Source of the DNA: Halorubrum sp. Atlit-26R
GTDB lineage: Archaea; Halobacteriota; Halobacteria; Halobacteriales; Haloferacaceae
DNA length: 64,000 nt
Assembly: GCF_003666015.1 (NCBI RefSeq)
Contig: NZ_QPLT01000018.1
Coordinates: forward strand, 1-64,000
Direction of reading: 5' to 3'
In this document: piece by piece, positions 52,979 to 61,891 of the stretch
How positions within the stretch are numbered: the first letter of the stretch is position 1
How the letters are laid out: each line of letters starts with the position of its first letter
Notes under the pieces: generated by a model
Told to the model about the DNA's origin: nothing
Seen by the model: the letters and a program-made list of their open reading frames with translations, nothing else
Database searches by the model: none
Made by a program: the position numbers and the translations under genes

Positions 52979-53725
52979 ATGGCTGACGACACCGACTTAC
53001 ATCCTACCCTCCACCCCAACTACCAGATTGCCGAGCGAGTTCGTCTTCAAATGGAGATGTTTGCGCAAAAGTTCCGTGAGCTCAACGAAGGAGGCCAATT
53101 AGCGGATGTCCTCCGTAATCCGGGGACACTTCCTGGAGCGCGCGTTGAACAGCAACCCGAAGTATTTACTGAGCAGTACTTGATCGAGCCGGTTCTTCAC
53201 GGGCTCGGATACCGGAGTCCAACATCCGAAGAGTACAGCGCAGGTGGCGCACATTTCATTCGCCGGCCAATAACATATCGTAAGGTGGAACCTCGACAGC
53301 CGGATTATCTCCTCAAGAATGTCGACGACTCGTTGGTGTGTCTCGTAGAAGCGAAAGCAGCAAACCGTGAATTAGTACGAGGTTCGAAACAAGACGCTAC
53401 GGCCGACGTTCGGCAATACCTCGAAGAGGATACATTCTGTAAATACCTCCGCGATATCGATCAAAAGTACCTCGTAGGGATTGGTACTGATGGACTCCGG
53501 TGGACGCTTTGGATGAAACACCTTGCTACAGGAGAGATCAAAGAAGCCACCCCAAAAGTCGATCTCTCTAGCATTGTGGAACGCGAAGCGATTAGAGCCG
53601 AAACGATTGATGGAGATGTTGAGCTGGGGAGAGCTGCTGATCGAAAAACACTCTCAGAAGAGTTCGTCCCTGCTTTTGGAAAGAGAAATCTCAAGGATCA
53701 TGTCCGTAATTCATTTGATGGATAA
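52979..53725 (+). CDS. lone PD-(D/E)xK nuclease domain of restriction type
   Basis: 248 residues. The nuclease core is PRQPDYLLKNVDDSLVCLVE followed by AKAANRELV, giving the P-D ... E-x-K site near residues 105-128. QATADVRQYLEE-like and KYLVGIGTDGLRWTLW motifs match the N-terminal domain of type IIG/ISP enzymes. No methylase follows, so it is either a stand-alone endonuclease or the severed N-terminus of a larger RM protein. It closes the defence island. Confidence 0.7.
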   Translation: MADDTDLHPTLHPNYQIAERVRLQMEMFAQKFRELNEGGQLADVLRNPGTLPGARVEQQPEVFTEQYLIEPVLHGLGYRSPTSEEYSAGGAHFIRRPITYRKVEPRQPDYLLKNVDDSLVCLVEAKAANRELVRGSKQDATADVRQYLEEDTFCKYLRDIDQKYLVGIGTDGLRWTLWMKHLATGEIKEATPKVDLSSIVEREAIRAETIDGDVELGRAADRKTLSEEFVPAFGKRNLKDHVRNSFDG

Positions 53726-54089
53726 GCAGCTTCTGTGGTCGTGATTATTGCGCTAATTCCGCCCACTCGGTAGCACGACAAACCCGCAACGGGCGTTTTT
53801 CGGTTCGTTCTAACGACGTCCGATATTAATTCCTTATGTAACATATAGATAACACCGAGAAACAGGAGTTACAGAAGGAATTACGACGGTGTTGAGCAGC
53901 TTCTATAATCACCCGATCTCGGCGGGTGATCTGCTGTCTTGCTCTTTACCAATACCTCTAGAACACTCGTTACAGTCGACAATCTCAACATCTCATCTTT
54001 TGCTTGAGCTCTGTCTCTAAGCGTGTTCAATTCGCACTCTTTAGCGACCAGCTGATTCAGCACCGATTGGTCGGATTCAACAAAGCAGA
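53726..54089. other. gap with a hairpin and repeated elements
   Basis: Holds the 15-mer GTGGTCGTGATTATT at 53735-53749 (also at 6245-6259) and an IS-end-like GGATTCAACAAAGCAG at 54073-54088. No gene is supported. Confidence 0.45.
53908..53930. terminator. hairpin ATCACCCG/CGGGTGAT
   Basis: Eight-base perfect arms with a seven-base loop in the gap between the nuclease and mobA genes. T-rich tracts follow at some distance. It could end either transcript. Confidence 0.4.
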
Positions 54090-54734
54090 TTACTCTCTTT
54101 GTCTCTCAGTGACGTGTTCGAGTTCCGCGACCGTGTTTATATTCGTTGTCGATAGCCGGATCAACTGCGGTAGTTCATTCAGCTCAGCGTAGTCGACATG
54201 GTCAAACTCGGCGAGAAACGCATTGAAACTACTCTCACCAGATACACTATTTCGGTGGCTGATGACCGCAGAGCGTCGGTAAAACGCGTGTAGTGGTTCG
54301 CGTTGTCCGCACCGTGAAACTGGGACGACTGCTTCAGGCGCTCTCTCAGCGTGATTCGCAACTCGTGTCCACAATTCCCTGACTGCTCTCGGATCCAAGA
54401 GCGGCATATCGCACCCGACTGCGAATATCCACGGTGTCGGTGCCGCCTCACATGCTGACAGTAGTCCGGAAAGCGGTCCCGCGAGACTGCTGTCGTCCAA
54501 CACGAACCGCACATCCCATGACGGTGGGAGTGTCCTGCGAAGTTGCTCCCGTTGCGCCTCGGTTTGAACTGCGACAATTGGTGGCTGTGCTGTCGAGGCA
54601 CGAAGCGTACCGAGTACTCGCTCGAGAAACGTCTCGCCTTCAAGCGTGGCAAGGGCCTTGTCTCCGGCGTCGAATCGACGACTGTTCCCACCTGCGAGAA
54701 CCACACCAGTCACGTCAGGTGATACGCCACTCAT
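54090..54734 (-). CDS. mobA: molybdenum cofactor guanylyltransferase MobA
   Basis: 214 residues. The nucleotidyltransferase start TGVVLAGGNSRRFDAGDKAL holds the LAGGxSxR(M/F)G-like motif. FAVGCDMPLLDP gives the metal-binding Asp, and GQREPLHAFYRR is the late motif. MobA adds GMP to molybdopterin to make the bis-MGD cofactor used by DMSO-reductase-type enzymes such as the one downstream. It overlaps the stop of the upstream Moco-domain gene by four bases. Confidence 0.9.
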   Translation of the reverse strand: MSGVSPDVTGVVLAGGNSRRFDAGDKALATLEGETFLERVLGTLRASTAQPPIVAVQTEAQREQLRRTLPPSWDVRFVLDDSSLAGPLSGLLSACEAAPTPWIFAVGCDMPLLDPRAVRELWTRVANHAERAPEAVVPVSRCGQREPLHAFYRRSAVISHRNSVSGESSFNAFLAEFDHVDYAELNELPQLIRLSTTNINTVAELEHVTERQRE

Positions 54735-55216
54735 GCGGAGTATTCCTCTTCTCGGGATATTTCTTCGAAAGATTCCGGGTCAACACTCGGAGAGAGGTGT
54801 CGTGCTTCCAGTAGGGCGACCGCCTTTACCGTTCGAGCGCCGTCGACACCAGGCGTGATAAACCGTGTTTCGTATGGTTGGCACTCCAAAATTGGCGTGC
54901 CGCCACGAAAGAAGGCAAGCAAGCCGTCAAGCGCCGCGCGGATGTCAACACACATCCGATAGCCGCCATCACTTTCGACTAGCAAATGAGTTGTCTCGTC
55001 TGAAACGTCGGCGGCAGAGAGCAGTTCGGGTACCGGAATTCCTGCCCAGGTTGCTGTGTTGCGTGTACCCGACGCACACTTGATTGTGACCGTTTTGGTC
55101 TCGATCGGAAGCATCGACAGTGCTTCACCAGATAACGACAGACTGCGATTCCCCGAGACAGTAATCGGGGTGGATAGTGAGGGAAGTTCGTGGAAACGAG
55201 TGTCTGGGGAATTCAT
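54731..55216 (-). CDS. small stand-alone molybdopterin-binding domain (sulfite-oxidase fold)
   Basis: 161 residues from the ATG at 55216. TVTIKCASGTRNTATWAGIP carries the Cys (family motif C-x-G-N-like) that ligates molybdenum in the sulfite-oxidase family. VDIRAALDGLLAFFRGG and ARHLSPSVDPESFEEI follow. It is shorter than typical family members and lacks the dimerisation domain. It is coupled to mobA, so it may be a Moco carrier or a small reductase. Confidence 0.7.
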   Translation of the reverse strand: MNSPDTRFHELPSLSTPITVSGNRSLSLSGEALSMLPIETKTVTIKCASGTRNTATWAGIPVPELLSAADVSDETTHLLVESDGGYRMCVDIRAALDGLLAFFRGGTPILECQPYETRFITPGVDGARTVKAVALLEARHLSPSVDPESFEEISREEEYSA

Positions 55217-55419
55217 GTGCCTAACAGTAAAGCAGTAGTTCTCAGCGACCCTGAGCCTGCTCCTCAACAATTAACCTGATTAAGTAAATATAAATGTATA
55301 GTCTTGCCTCGGTCTGAAGAATCTCATCTACCATGCGAACAGCCGCTGTGACGACCGAATGAGTCACCCTGACCTAGCGCTTCCGGACGCTATATATTAG
55401 CTTCCCTGTGAGTGAGAGT

Positions 55420-56151
55420 ATGAAAGTACTCGGCGTCGCCGGACCGTCCGACTCCGGAAAGACAACCACCGTCGCAGAGCTCGCGTCTCGCCTCAGTGCT
55501 CACGGGGCGGTGGGAACCGTCAAGCGCCTCACTCACGAACCAGACATCGATACCGATGGGAAAGACACCGCCAGACATCGAGCGGCTGGCTCGATGTATA
55601 CCGTCGGTCTCACCGACGACGGAGGATGGTTCGGCACCGGCGACCAGCGAACGCTTAGCGACGTGCTCGACGACTTCGCAATCGAGTGTGACTACGCCAT
55701 CGTCGAGGGGTTTAGCGACAGTCACCTGCCGAAGGTGTCGCTCGGCGATAGACCGGTTACTGTCCCGGAAGTAGTTACGGCCGCCAGCGCTGACGATCTT
55801 GACTTCGACGAGGTGACGGACATCGTCGAGACCCTCCCCTCCTACGAGACACCGGCGTCCCTCGTGACCGCGCTCCGTGGCTCAGTCGGTACAAGCGCTT
55901 CCGGAAGTATCGCGACGAGTACCGTACTGGAGGCCGAACTGGCTTCCACTGATAACGTGGAAACACAGGTCGAAGCGGCGGAACGCCGCCTCCGTTCGAC
56001 GGACGGCATCCGTGACGCGCGCGTCCACCGTCAGCAGCCTCTCTTCGACGAACATGACGGTCTCGTCTACGTGGTAGCACTGGCCGACGGCCCAACGAGA
56101 GCAAACGAGGCGGTCGGCGAGGCGCTCGATCAGCTCGTTGATCGAGCCTAG
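55420..56151 (+). CDS. mobB: MobB-like molybdenum cofactor GTPase
   Basis: 243 residues from the ATG at 55420; a GTG 12 bases earlier is possible. KVLGVAGPSDSGKTTTVAEL is the P-loop. GTVKRLTHEPDIDTDGKDTA and YAIVEGFSDSHLPKVSLGD are MobB motifs. The C-terminal third (VETQVEAAERRLRSTDGIRD, VYVVALADGPTRANEAVGEA) adds a second domain not found in short MobB proteins. It would help MobA build the MGD cofactor. It is divergent from the mobA pair. Confidence 0.85.
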   Translation: MKVLGVAGPSDSGKTTTVAELASRLSAHGAVGTVKRLTHEPDIDTDGKDTARHRAAGSMYTVGLTDDGGWFGTGDQRTLSDVLDDFAIECDYAIVEGFSDSHLPKVSLGDRPVTVPEVVTAASADDLDFDEVTDIVETLPSYETPASLVTALRGSVGTSASGSIATSTVLEAELASTDNVETQVEAAERRLRSTDGIRDARVHRQQPLFDEHDGLVYVVALADGPTRANEAVGEALDQLVDRA

Positions 56152-56274
56152 CTGTCCGACGTCCGCGGCTCTCTCAAGAGAAGAGCAACTCACGGAAAAG
56201 CGGTACCTGCGTGGTGCCGACTCGATCGATTATACCGCCGAGACGCCGTCGAGTTCGCAAGCCGAGTGGCTTAG

Positions 56275-56859
56275 CTATCCCACCACCTGCCGGGTTGTCG
56301 CCGCTAGCGCCTCATAGAACTGTTCAGACGTCTTGTCCTCAACACGCTCCAAAAACGCTTCAGTCCACGTGTTGAGATGTTCGTCACAGAACTGTTCGAG
56401 CCGCTCATCGAACCCTTCTTCTGCTAGGTACGCGGCGAACTCTAACTCCGTCGCGATATGGTCTGGAAGGTCCGAATGGTCCTGAGCGGGCTGGACGCCA
56501 AACTCTCGATACCAGCGCGCGACCGCCATCGTAGCGGGCCCCTTGACTGGACCGAGTTCGTCGGGATCGTCACGGTCGCGGTAGACGCTCTCGTATGGCG
56601 GACACGGCGGTCCTGCCGGGCCGATAAACAGCCGCGTGTGTTCGGTTCGAAGATCCTTGAGGTCTACCGATCCGAGGTCGCCGAACACCGGTTCCAACTC
56701 GCCCGCTTCGACGGCCGCGACGAGCCGGGGGCTGGGCTCCCGCCAACACTCGGCGAGGACCGCGTATGTCGCCGCTGCGTCCGACTGGAACGCGTCGCTT
56801 TCGTCGGTCCGTTCGGTCGACCGCTCACGTTCGGTCGACGCGGTAGTTTGGTCCGTCAT
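56275..56859 (-). CDS. dmsD: TorD/DmsD-family assembly chaperone
   Basis: 194 residues. AATYAVLAECWREPSPRLVA, LFIGPAGPPCPPYESVYRD and EFAAYLAEEGFDERLEQFC fit the helical TorD/DmsD/NarJ family, which binds the Tat signal of the molybdoenzyme and holds it until cofactor is inserted. It is the last gene of the operon and overlaps the previous stop by four bases. Confidence 0.88.
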   Translation of the reverse strand: MTDQTTASTERERSTERTDESDAFQSDAAATYAVLAECWREPSPRLVAAVEAGELEPVFGDLGSVDLKDLRTEHTRLFIGPAGPPCPPYESVYRDRDDPDELGPVKGPATMAVARWYREFGVQPAQDHSDLPDHIATELEFAAYLAEEGFDERLEQFCDEHLNTWTEAFLERVEDKTSEQFYEALAATTRQVVG

Positions 56860-58160
56860 TGGTCTTGTTTTCCGCCGTCAGTCGCGTACGATGGCTCAGC
56901 GTCGACTCGCTGAATCGGCACGTACTTCAGGCCGAGCGTGACGATAAACGCCCCGAAGGCGATAATGCCGAGGGTGACAGCGATCTCAACGAGCGTCGGG
57001 GTGTAGGCCCCTGCCGTCGCCCAGATATCGGTCGTAATACCGGTGTACTCGCCGCCGAGCGAGATGCCGGGCGCAGAGTCGATGTTGGCGACCTCGTACC
57101 CCGTGAACACGAGGCGAATCCCCTCGAACATCGTCCCGACGACCGCGAGCACGCTCGCGGTAAAGATGACTGACACGCGTTTTCGGAGGGGCGGGAGTGC
57201 CAGCATAGCGAGCGGGACGGCGCCACCGACGACGGTCCACAGCCAGAAGTACACCGAGTCCCCGATCAGGAAGTTACTCATGATGGCCCAGAACTCGAAG
57301 TGATCCGCCCAGGAGTGCGGTAGCCGCTCGGCCGCTAAGAGGTACACCACGTGGAACGCGAGGAAGATCCCGAGGATCTTCCCGAGGCTCGTGAGCTCTT
57401 CTCGGTCGACCTCGAAGTTCGTGTACCGGTCCGCGAGGACCGACACGATCAACAGCAGGCCGAGCCCGGAGACAAGCGCTTTCGCGATGAACACCGGGGC
57501 GACGAGCGGGCTGAACCAGTCACCGCGACCGACCTGCGTCGCGAATATCCAGCCGGTCACCGAGTGGAGCGCGACCGCGGTCGGAAGCGCGACTGCCGCA
57601 GTCCAGAACATGAGCGTTCGATCGCGCTCACGGCCCGCCTCGGTGTCTTCGAAGCCGAGCGCAAGCGACGACCCACGTGCGGCTAGGTCGCGGCGGGTCA
57701 AGAGCCACAGGTACCAGAGGTTTAACAGTCCGTACAGCAGGACGATACCGAAGTCCCACACCATCGGTGAGCGGAAGTCCGGCGAGGTGAAAAACTGGTA
57801 TATCCGCCCCGGACGACCGATGTCCGGCAAGATGAGCAGTCCCGCGACGATGATACACGCGAGGCTGACCAGCACTCCGAGTCGGGCGAAGCCCTCGTAG
57901 CGGTGCGAGTGGAAGAACTTCGGCGCGCTACTGATGATGAGTCCGCCTGCCGACAGCCCCACGAACAGGACGAACATCATGATGTACAGCCCCCACGAGA
58001 AGACATTGCGCATTCCCGTGGCGATCAGCCCCGTCGTGAGCTGGTACCCCCACGCAGCGATCCCAGCGGCCATGAGCGCGACGAGCAGGCCGATCCAGAG
58101 CTTGCCCTTTCCGCCGAACGAGGGGATCGCGACTCGCGACGATCCGGTATTCGCTGCCAT
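56856..58160 (-). CDS. dmsC: NrfD-family membrane quinol-oxidising subunit
   Basis: 434 residues with about ten hydrophobic segments. WGLYIMMFVLFVGLSAGGLI and the long helix pairs match NrfD/PsrC-type anchors that take electrons from menaquinol. It shares one base with the ferredoxin-subunit gene. It binds no heme; electrons pass to the Fe-S subunit. Confidence 0.88.
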   Translation of the reverse strand: MAANTGSSRVAIPSFGGKGKLWIGLLVALMAAGIAAWGYQLTTGLIATGMRNVFSWGLYIMMFVLFVGLSAGGLIISSAPKFFHSHRYEGFARLGVLVSLACIIVAGLLILPDIGRPGRIYQFFTSPDFRSPMVWDFGIVLLYGLLNLWYLWLLTRRDLAARGSSLALGFEDTEAGRERDRTLMFWTAAVALPTAVALHSVTGWIFATQVGRGDWFSPLVAPVFIAKALVSGLGLLLIVSVLADRYTNFEVDREELTSLGKILGIFLAFHVVYLLAAERLPHSWADHFEFWAIMSNFLIGDSVYFWLWTVVGGAVPLAMLALPPLRKRVSVIFTASVLAVVGTMFEGIRLVFTGYEVANIDSAPGISLGGEYTGITTDIWATAGAYTPTLVEIAVTLGIIAFGAFIVTLGLKYVPIQRVDAEPSYATDGGKQDQ

Positions 58161-58990
58161 CAGTCGTCACCTCCCGATTTCGCAGGTGTAGCGTACGGAA
58201 TCTCGCCACCCTCAACCGAGTGGCTGCTACCACTCGACTCGCCACCAGCACTGTCGGCTTCCTTCGACGGAACATCGTCGTCACCGTCGGACCACGGCGA
58301 GACGTCGTCGAGTTCGCTCTCCATCTTGTCCGACGTCTGCGGGCGTCCCGGACTCATCTCACCGCTGATGTAGTACGTGTTCGGGTCCGTCCCGCGGTCT
58401 TCGAGCAGCTGGTCCGTCTCGTACTTGTCGATGTACTTCGAGACGGTGCTGCTCTCGTCGTCGAGGTCACCGAAGATGCGGGCGTCGGCCGGACAGTTGA
58501 CGACGCAGGCCGGATCGAGCCCCTCGTCGACGCGGTGGCTACAGAACGTACACTTCTCGACGACGCCCTGCGGTCGGGCCTCCACGTCACCGGTTCCCTC
58601 CTCTGGCATGTGTTCGGGTTCGTCCCAGTTGAACACCCGAGCGTTGTACGGACACGCCGCCATACAGTAGCGACAGCCGATACACTTGTCGTAGTCGATC
58701 TCGACGATGCCGTCGTCACGGGTGTACGTCGCGTTGACCGGACAGACCTTTACGCACGGCGCGTTCTCGCAGTGTTGACACGCCGTCGGCTGGTACTGCA
58801 TGTCCAGCGACCCGCTCCCGCCGTCTTCGGGGTAACCGCCCGAAGGGGTGTCCATCTTCTCACCGCCCTCGGTGAGAACGCGGTTCCAGAACTGCCCCAT
58901 CGGAACGTTGTTCTCCTGTTTACACGACACTGCGCACGCTTGACACCCGATACACCGCTCCTGGTCGATTACGAGCCCGTGTTTTGTCAT
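58160..58990 (-). CDS. dmsB: four-cluster ferredoxin subunit
   Basis: 276 residues. The Cys sets for four [4Fe-4S] clusters are visible: CIGCQACAVSCKQEN, CQHCENAPCVKVCP, CIGCRYCMAACPYN and CTFCSHRV with CVVNCPADA. It shuttles electrons from the NrfD subunit to the molybdoenzyme. A Ser/Glu/Asp-rich tail of about 60 residues ends the protein. Confidence 0.93.
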   Translation of the reverse strand: MTKHGLVIDQERCIGCQACAVSCKQENNVPMGQFWNRVLTEGGEKMDTPSGGYPEDGGSGSLDMQYQPTACQHCENAPCVKVCPVNATYTRDDGIVEIDYDKCIGCRYCMAACPYNARVFNWDEPEHMPEEGTGDVEARPQGVVEKCTFCSHRVDEGLDPACVVNCPADARIFGDLDDESSTVSKYIDKYETDQLLEDRGTDPNTYYISGEMSPGRPQTSDKMESELDDVSPWSDGDDDVPSKEADSAGGESSGSSHSVEGGEIPYATPAKSGGDD

Positions 58991-58992
58991 CG

Positions 58993-61476
58993 TCAGTCAC
59001 CTCCTGTGGGAGTCGCTTTGGCACCGCTCCCGCGCGGGTTGTCAGATCCGTATTTATCGGTGTCGACGTCGTCGGGTGCGGATTCGACCGCCACCCGCAC
59101 GTCGTAGAACGCCATCGTCTGGCCGACCTCACTGACCTCGTTGTGCGTGAGGTCTTGGAGGTGACCCTCGACGAAGTCGCGGCTCCACCACCCCTGATCG
59201 GTGTTGACCAGACCGGGCTGGAACGCGTCGTTGTACTTCGCCTTCACGACCATCTCGCCCCGGTCGTTGTACACCCGGACGTACTCGCCGTCGTCGATGC
59301 CCCGGGCCTTTGCGTCCTTCGGGTGGATGTCCAACTGCGGTTCCGGGTTGATCTCGCGCACCCAGTTCAGCATCTCGTACTGCGAGTGGATGCGGAACCG
59401 ACTGTGCTTCTGCATAAACATCAGCGGGTACTCGTCGGCCTTTTCGTAGTCGTCGGCCGTCCGGTCTTCGAGGGGTCGCGGCACGTCGAACGTGACGCCC
59501 TCTTCGCTCGGGGCCTCATCGTCGTACATCTCGATGCGTCCCGTTTCGGTGGGGAACTCGTCGGTGTACTTGACGATCGGGACGCTCTCTTTCTTCTGCG
59601 TCCCCTGCTCGAACAGCGTGTCGAAGTCGATGTCGTCGTCTCGGCCGGCGAGCTTCCGGAGCATGTCGCGTTTCGTCTCCGGGAAGCGATCGCCGTACCC
59701 GAACCGCTCCGCGAGTCCGCGGATGGCATAGTAGTCGTCTTTGGCCTCCCACATCGGTTCCTGCACCTTGTGGCGGTAGCCGAGATGCGGATGGGACCCC
59801 CAGCCCGAGCTGATGTCTTCCTGCTCGAACCAGTGGGGGACCGGGAGGATGATGTCCGCGTGCTGGACCGTATCCGTGTGGTGCATGTCCGCGACCACGT
59901 ACATCTCGAGGCTTCTGATGGCCTCTCTGAACCGCTGGCGGTCCGGGAACTGGTTCCCCATCATGTTCGACTCGATGGAGTAGACGGCCCTGATTTTGTG
60001 CGGGTCACCGTCGATCATCGCGTCGGGATACTCGGGGAAAGTCAGCGACGGTCCGGGGTCGGCGTCGCTCGGACTCGCCCAGTCACCGGCAGCAAGCGTC
60101 GCACCGCCGGAGTGGTGGGCGTGGATGTTGCCGTGACGACCGTAGTCGCCGGTCATCCCCATCAACATGGCGTACGCCTGCCCGAAGATGTGTCCGTGTT
60201 TGTACCGGCCGAGTGCGTAGCTCGGGGCGATACCGCCAGGACCACGGGTCGCCAGCCACCGGATCGCAGTCCGGATGTTCTCGGCGTCGACACCAGTCGT
60301 CTCTGCGACATCCTCGGGAGCGTAGTCCGCCACGTGGTCTCGAAGCCTCGTCAGCGCCGTCTCGCACGCGACGCCGTCGACGGTGAACTCTCCGAAGAGC
60401 GCGTACGCGCCGCCGGTCTCGGGTTCCAGTGCGACCGGGCTGCCGCTCCCGCGTTCGACGGCGACGACCTGATTCTCGCCGGCGTCTTCGAAGATGTCGC
60501 TCGCCTCGAGCAACTCCCCGGTGTCTTTGCGGATCAGCGCCGGAGCAGTCGTCCGTTTCCGGAGGAAGTCCTCGTCGTACGTCTCGTCCTCGAAGACGGT
60601 GTGCATCATCGCGAGCGCGAGGTGTACGTCCTTGCCGGGCTCGACGGGGAGCCACAGGTCCGCCTTCGACGCCGTCGTCGTGTACACCGGATCGACGACG
60701 ACGAGTTTCGCCCCGTTCTCGATCGCGTCGAGGATCTTCGAGGCGTCCATCTGGAACTGACTGGAGAAGATGTCCGACCCCCAGACGATGATCGTGTTCG
60801 CGTTCTCCCAGTCTTCGGCTTCGTTCGTCGGCGGGAGGAAGGCACCGACACCAGTGACGCGGTTGAAGCCGCGACCGACGTTGGTGTCGATACCCCAGGC
60901 GGATTGGGTCGCGCCGAACAGCGACGCGAGTCGCTTGAACGATTTGCCCGTCTGCCCGTAGTTCCCGGATCCCTCGTGGAAGAGGACGCTCTCGGCGCCG
61001 TGGTCGGCTTTTAACGACTGCATCTTGTCGGCGACGAGGTCGAGCGCCTCGTCCCACGAGACGCGCTCGAACTCGGCGTCCGGACCGCGTCCCTGTGGAT
61101 TGGGCTCGTCAGGCGACCAGTCCGCCCGCTTCATCGGGTACTTCAGTCGCGTCGGGTCGTACACGCGTTGCGTGTGTGACAGTCCGAGCACGCAGGCTCG
61201 CTTGTACTGTTCGTCTTCCGGTGGATGTGGTTCGATCTTCTTCACCTGACCGTCGCGAACGTGAACGTCGATCGGACACTTCCCCCTACAGTTGGGCGAA
61301 CAGACGGTCTGGATGACGTCGTTTTGACCCACAAAGCTCTCGATCCCGGAGGTCGACGGCTGATCTTCCTCGCTCTCGACCAGCGTCTGGAGAAATCCGC
61401 CACCCCCAACTCCGAGGGCGGCAGCGGCTCCACCGGCCTTCAGTACGTCTCGTCTGTACGCTTTCCCGTCAGTCAT
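58993..61476 (-). CDS. dmsA: molybdopterin oxidoreductase catalytic subunit, DMSO-reductase family
   Basis: 827 residues. The Tat signal is YRRDVLKAGGAAAALGVGGG. The Fe-S set reads VCSPNCRGKCPIDVHV with a later Cys in KRACVLG. MGD-binding segments include NTIIVWGSDIFSSQF, KLVVVDPVYTTTASKADLWL and the molydop-binding end (DIHPKDAKARGIDDGEYVRV). It would reduce DMSO, TMAO or a related acceptor on the outer face of the membrane during anaerobic growth. Polysulfide or thiosulfate cannot be excluded. IDTNVGRGF is near the place of the metal-ligating residue. Confidence 0.88.
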   Translation of the reverse strand: MTDGKAYRRDVLKAGGAAAALGVGGGGFLQTLVESEEDQPSTSGIESFVGQNDVIQTVCSPNCRGKCPIDVHVRDGQVKKIEPHPPEDEQYKRACVLGLSHTQRVYDPTRLKYPMKRADWSPDEPNPQGRGPDAEFERVSWDEALDLVADKMQSLKADHGAESVLFHEGSGNYGQTGKSFKRLASLFGATQSAWGIDTNVGRGFNRVTGVGAFLPPTNEAEDWENANTIIVWGSDIFSSQFQMDASKILDAIENGAKLVVVDPVYTTTASKADLWLPVEPGKDVHLALAMMHTVFEDETYDEDFLRKRTTAPALIRKDTGELLEASDIFEDAGENQVVAVERGSGSPVALEPETGGAYALFGEFTVDGVACETALTRLRDHVADYAPEDVAETTGVDAENIRTAIRWLATRGPGGIAPSYALGRYKHGHIFGQAYAMLMGMTGDYGRHGNIHAHHSGGATLAAGDWASPSDADPGPSLTFPEYPDAMIDGDPHKIRAVYSIESNMMGNQFPDRQRFREAIRSLEMYVVADMHHTDTVQHADIILPVPHWFEQEDISSGWGSHPHLGYRHKVQEPMWEAKDDYYAIRGLAERFGYGDRFPETKRDMLRKLAGRDDDIDFDTLFEQGTQKKESVPIVKYTDEFPTETGRIEMYDDEAPSEEGVTFDVPRPLEDRTADDYEKADEYPLMFMQKHSRFRIHSQYEMLNWVREINPEPQLDIHPKDAKARGIDDGEYVRVYNDRGEMVVKAKYNDAFQPGLVNTDQGWWSRDFVEGHLQDLTHNEVSEVGQTMAFYDVRVAVESAPDDVDTDKYGSDNPRGSGAKATPTGGD

Positions 61477-61711
61477 CCTCGAACCCCTCCGGCTTCGTCG
61501 GGCGTTCGTCCTCGCCGAACTCTTCTAGTACTGCTTCGTGGTACTTCTCGTGGAACTCGGCGTCAGTCAGCTCTCCATTTGAGACCCGAATCGCATCACG
61601 AGCCATCTGCACACCGAGATCAGTGTCATATTCGACATCATCTAACATCGCTTCAGCTTCATTTTCCCACTCATCGATCGGCGTCAGTCTCGGCTGCTGT
61701 GGGTCACTCAT
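61469..61711 (-). CDS. small first protein of the dms operon
   Basis: 80 residues, acidic: PRLTPIDEWENEAEAMLDDV, YDTDLGVQMARDAIRVSNGE and LTDAEFHEKYHEAVLEEFGE. The operon overlaps dmsA by eight bases. Similar short proteins lead haloarchaeal DMSO-reductase operons and may act in assembly or as a soluble adapter; evidence here is position only. Confidence 0.7.
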   Translation of the reverse strand: MSDPQQPRLTPIDEWENEAEAMLDDVEYDTDLGVQMARDAIRVSNGELTDAEFHEKYHEAVLEEFGEDERPTKPEGFEDD

Positions 61712-61753
61712 GGCTCTATCTGTATGTTGTGAGTAGACCGCGATACGACTCGC

Positions 61754-61768
61754 GCTGTATACTACAGC
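61754..61768. promoter_or_regulatory. operator GCTGTA-TAC-TACAGC in the dms promoter
   Basis: Perfect six-base arms with a three-base centre. On the minus strand it lies just downstream of the TATA-like GTATATAAG (61771-61779), close to the expected transcription start of the dms operon. The same CTGTAnnnTACAG element occurs at 63668-63682. Confidence 0.6.
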
Positions 61769-61770
61769 AT

Positions 61771-61779
61771 CTTATATAC
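61771..61779 (-). promoter_or_regulatory. TATA box of the dms operon
   Basis: Minus-strand GTATATAAG about 64 bases before the first ATG of the operon. Transcription would begin near 61748. Confidence 0.5.
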
Positions 61780-61891
61780 GCCGCGAGTTATTGGTGAACA
61801 ATTGTTATATTATGGCACAGATAGAATACTACCTTGGTATTTCACACGCCTTATCGTCGCACATCGATGACCGCCCCGGGAGCTGGACGGC

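Noticed and set aside
50631-53725. Gabija system (OLD-type GajA with GajB helicase)
   Set aside because: No UvrD-like helicase follows the OLD gene; the next real gene is a PD-(D/E)xK domain protein.
58984-61014. 676-codon plus-strand frame
   Set aside because: It is the reverse-frame shadow of dmsA. Its text is Val/Arg/His-rich with no motifs, whereas dmsA has clear Tat, Fe-S and MGD motifs.
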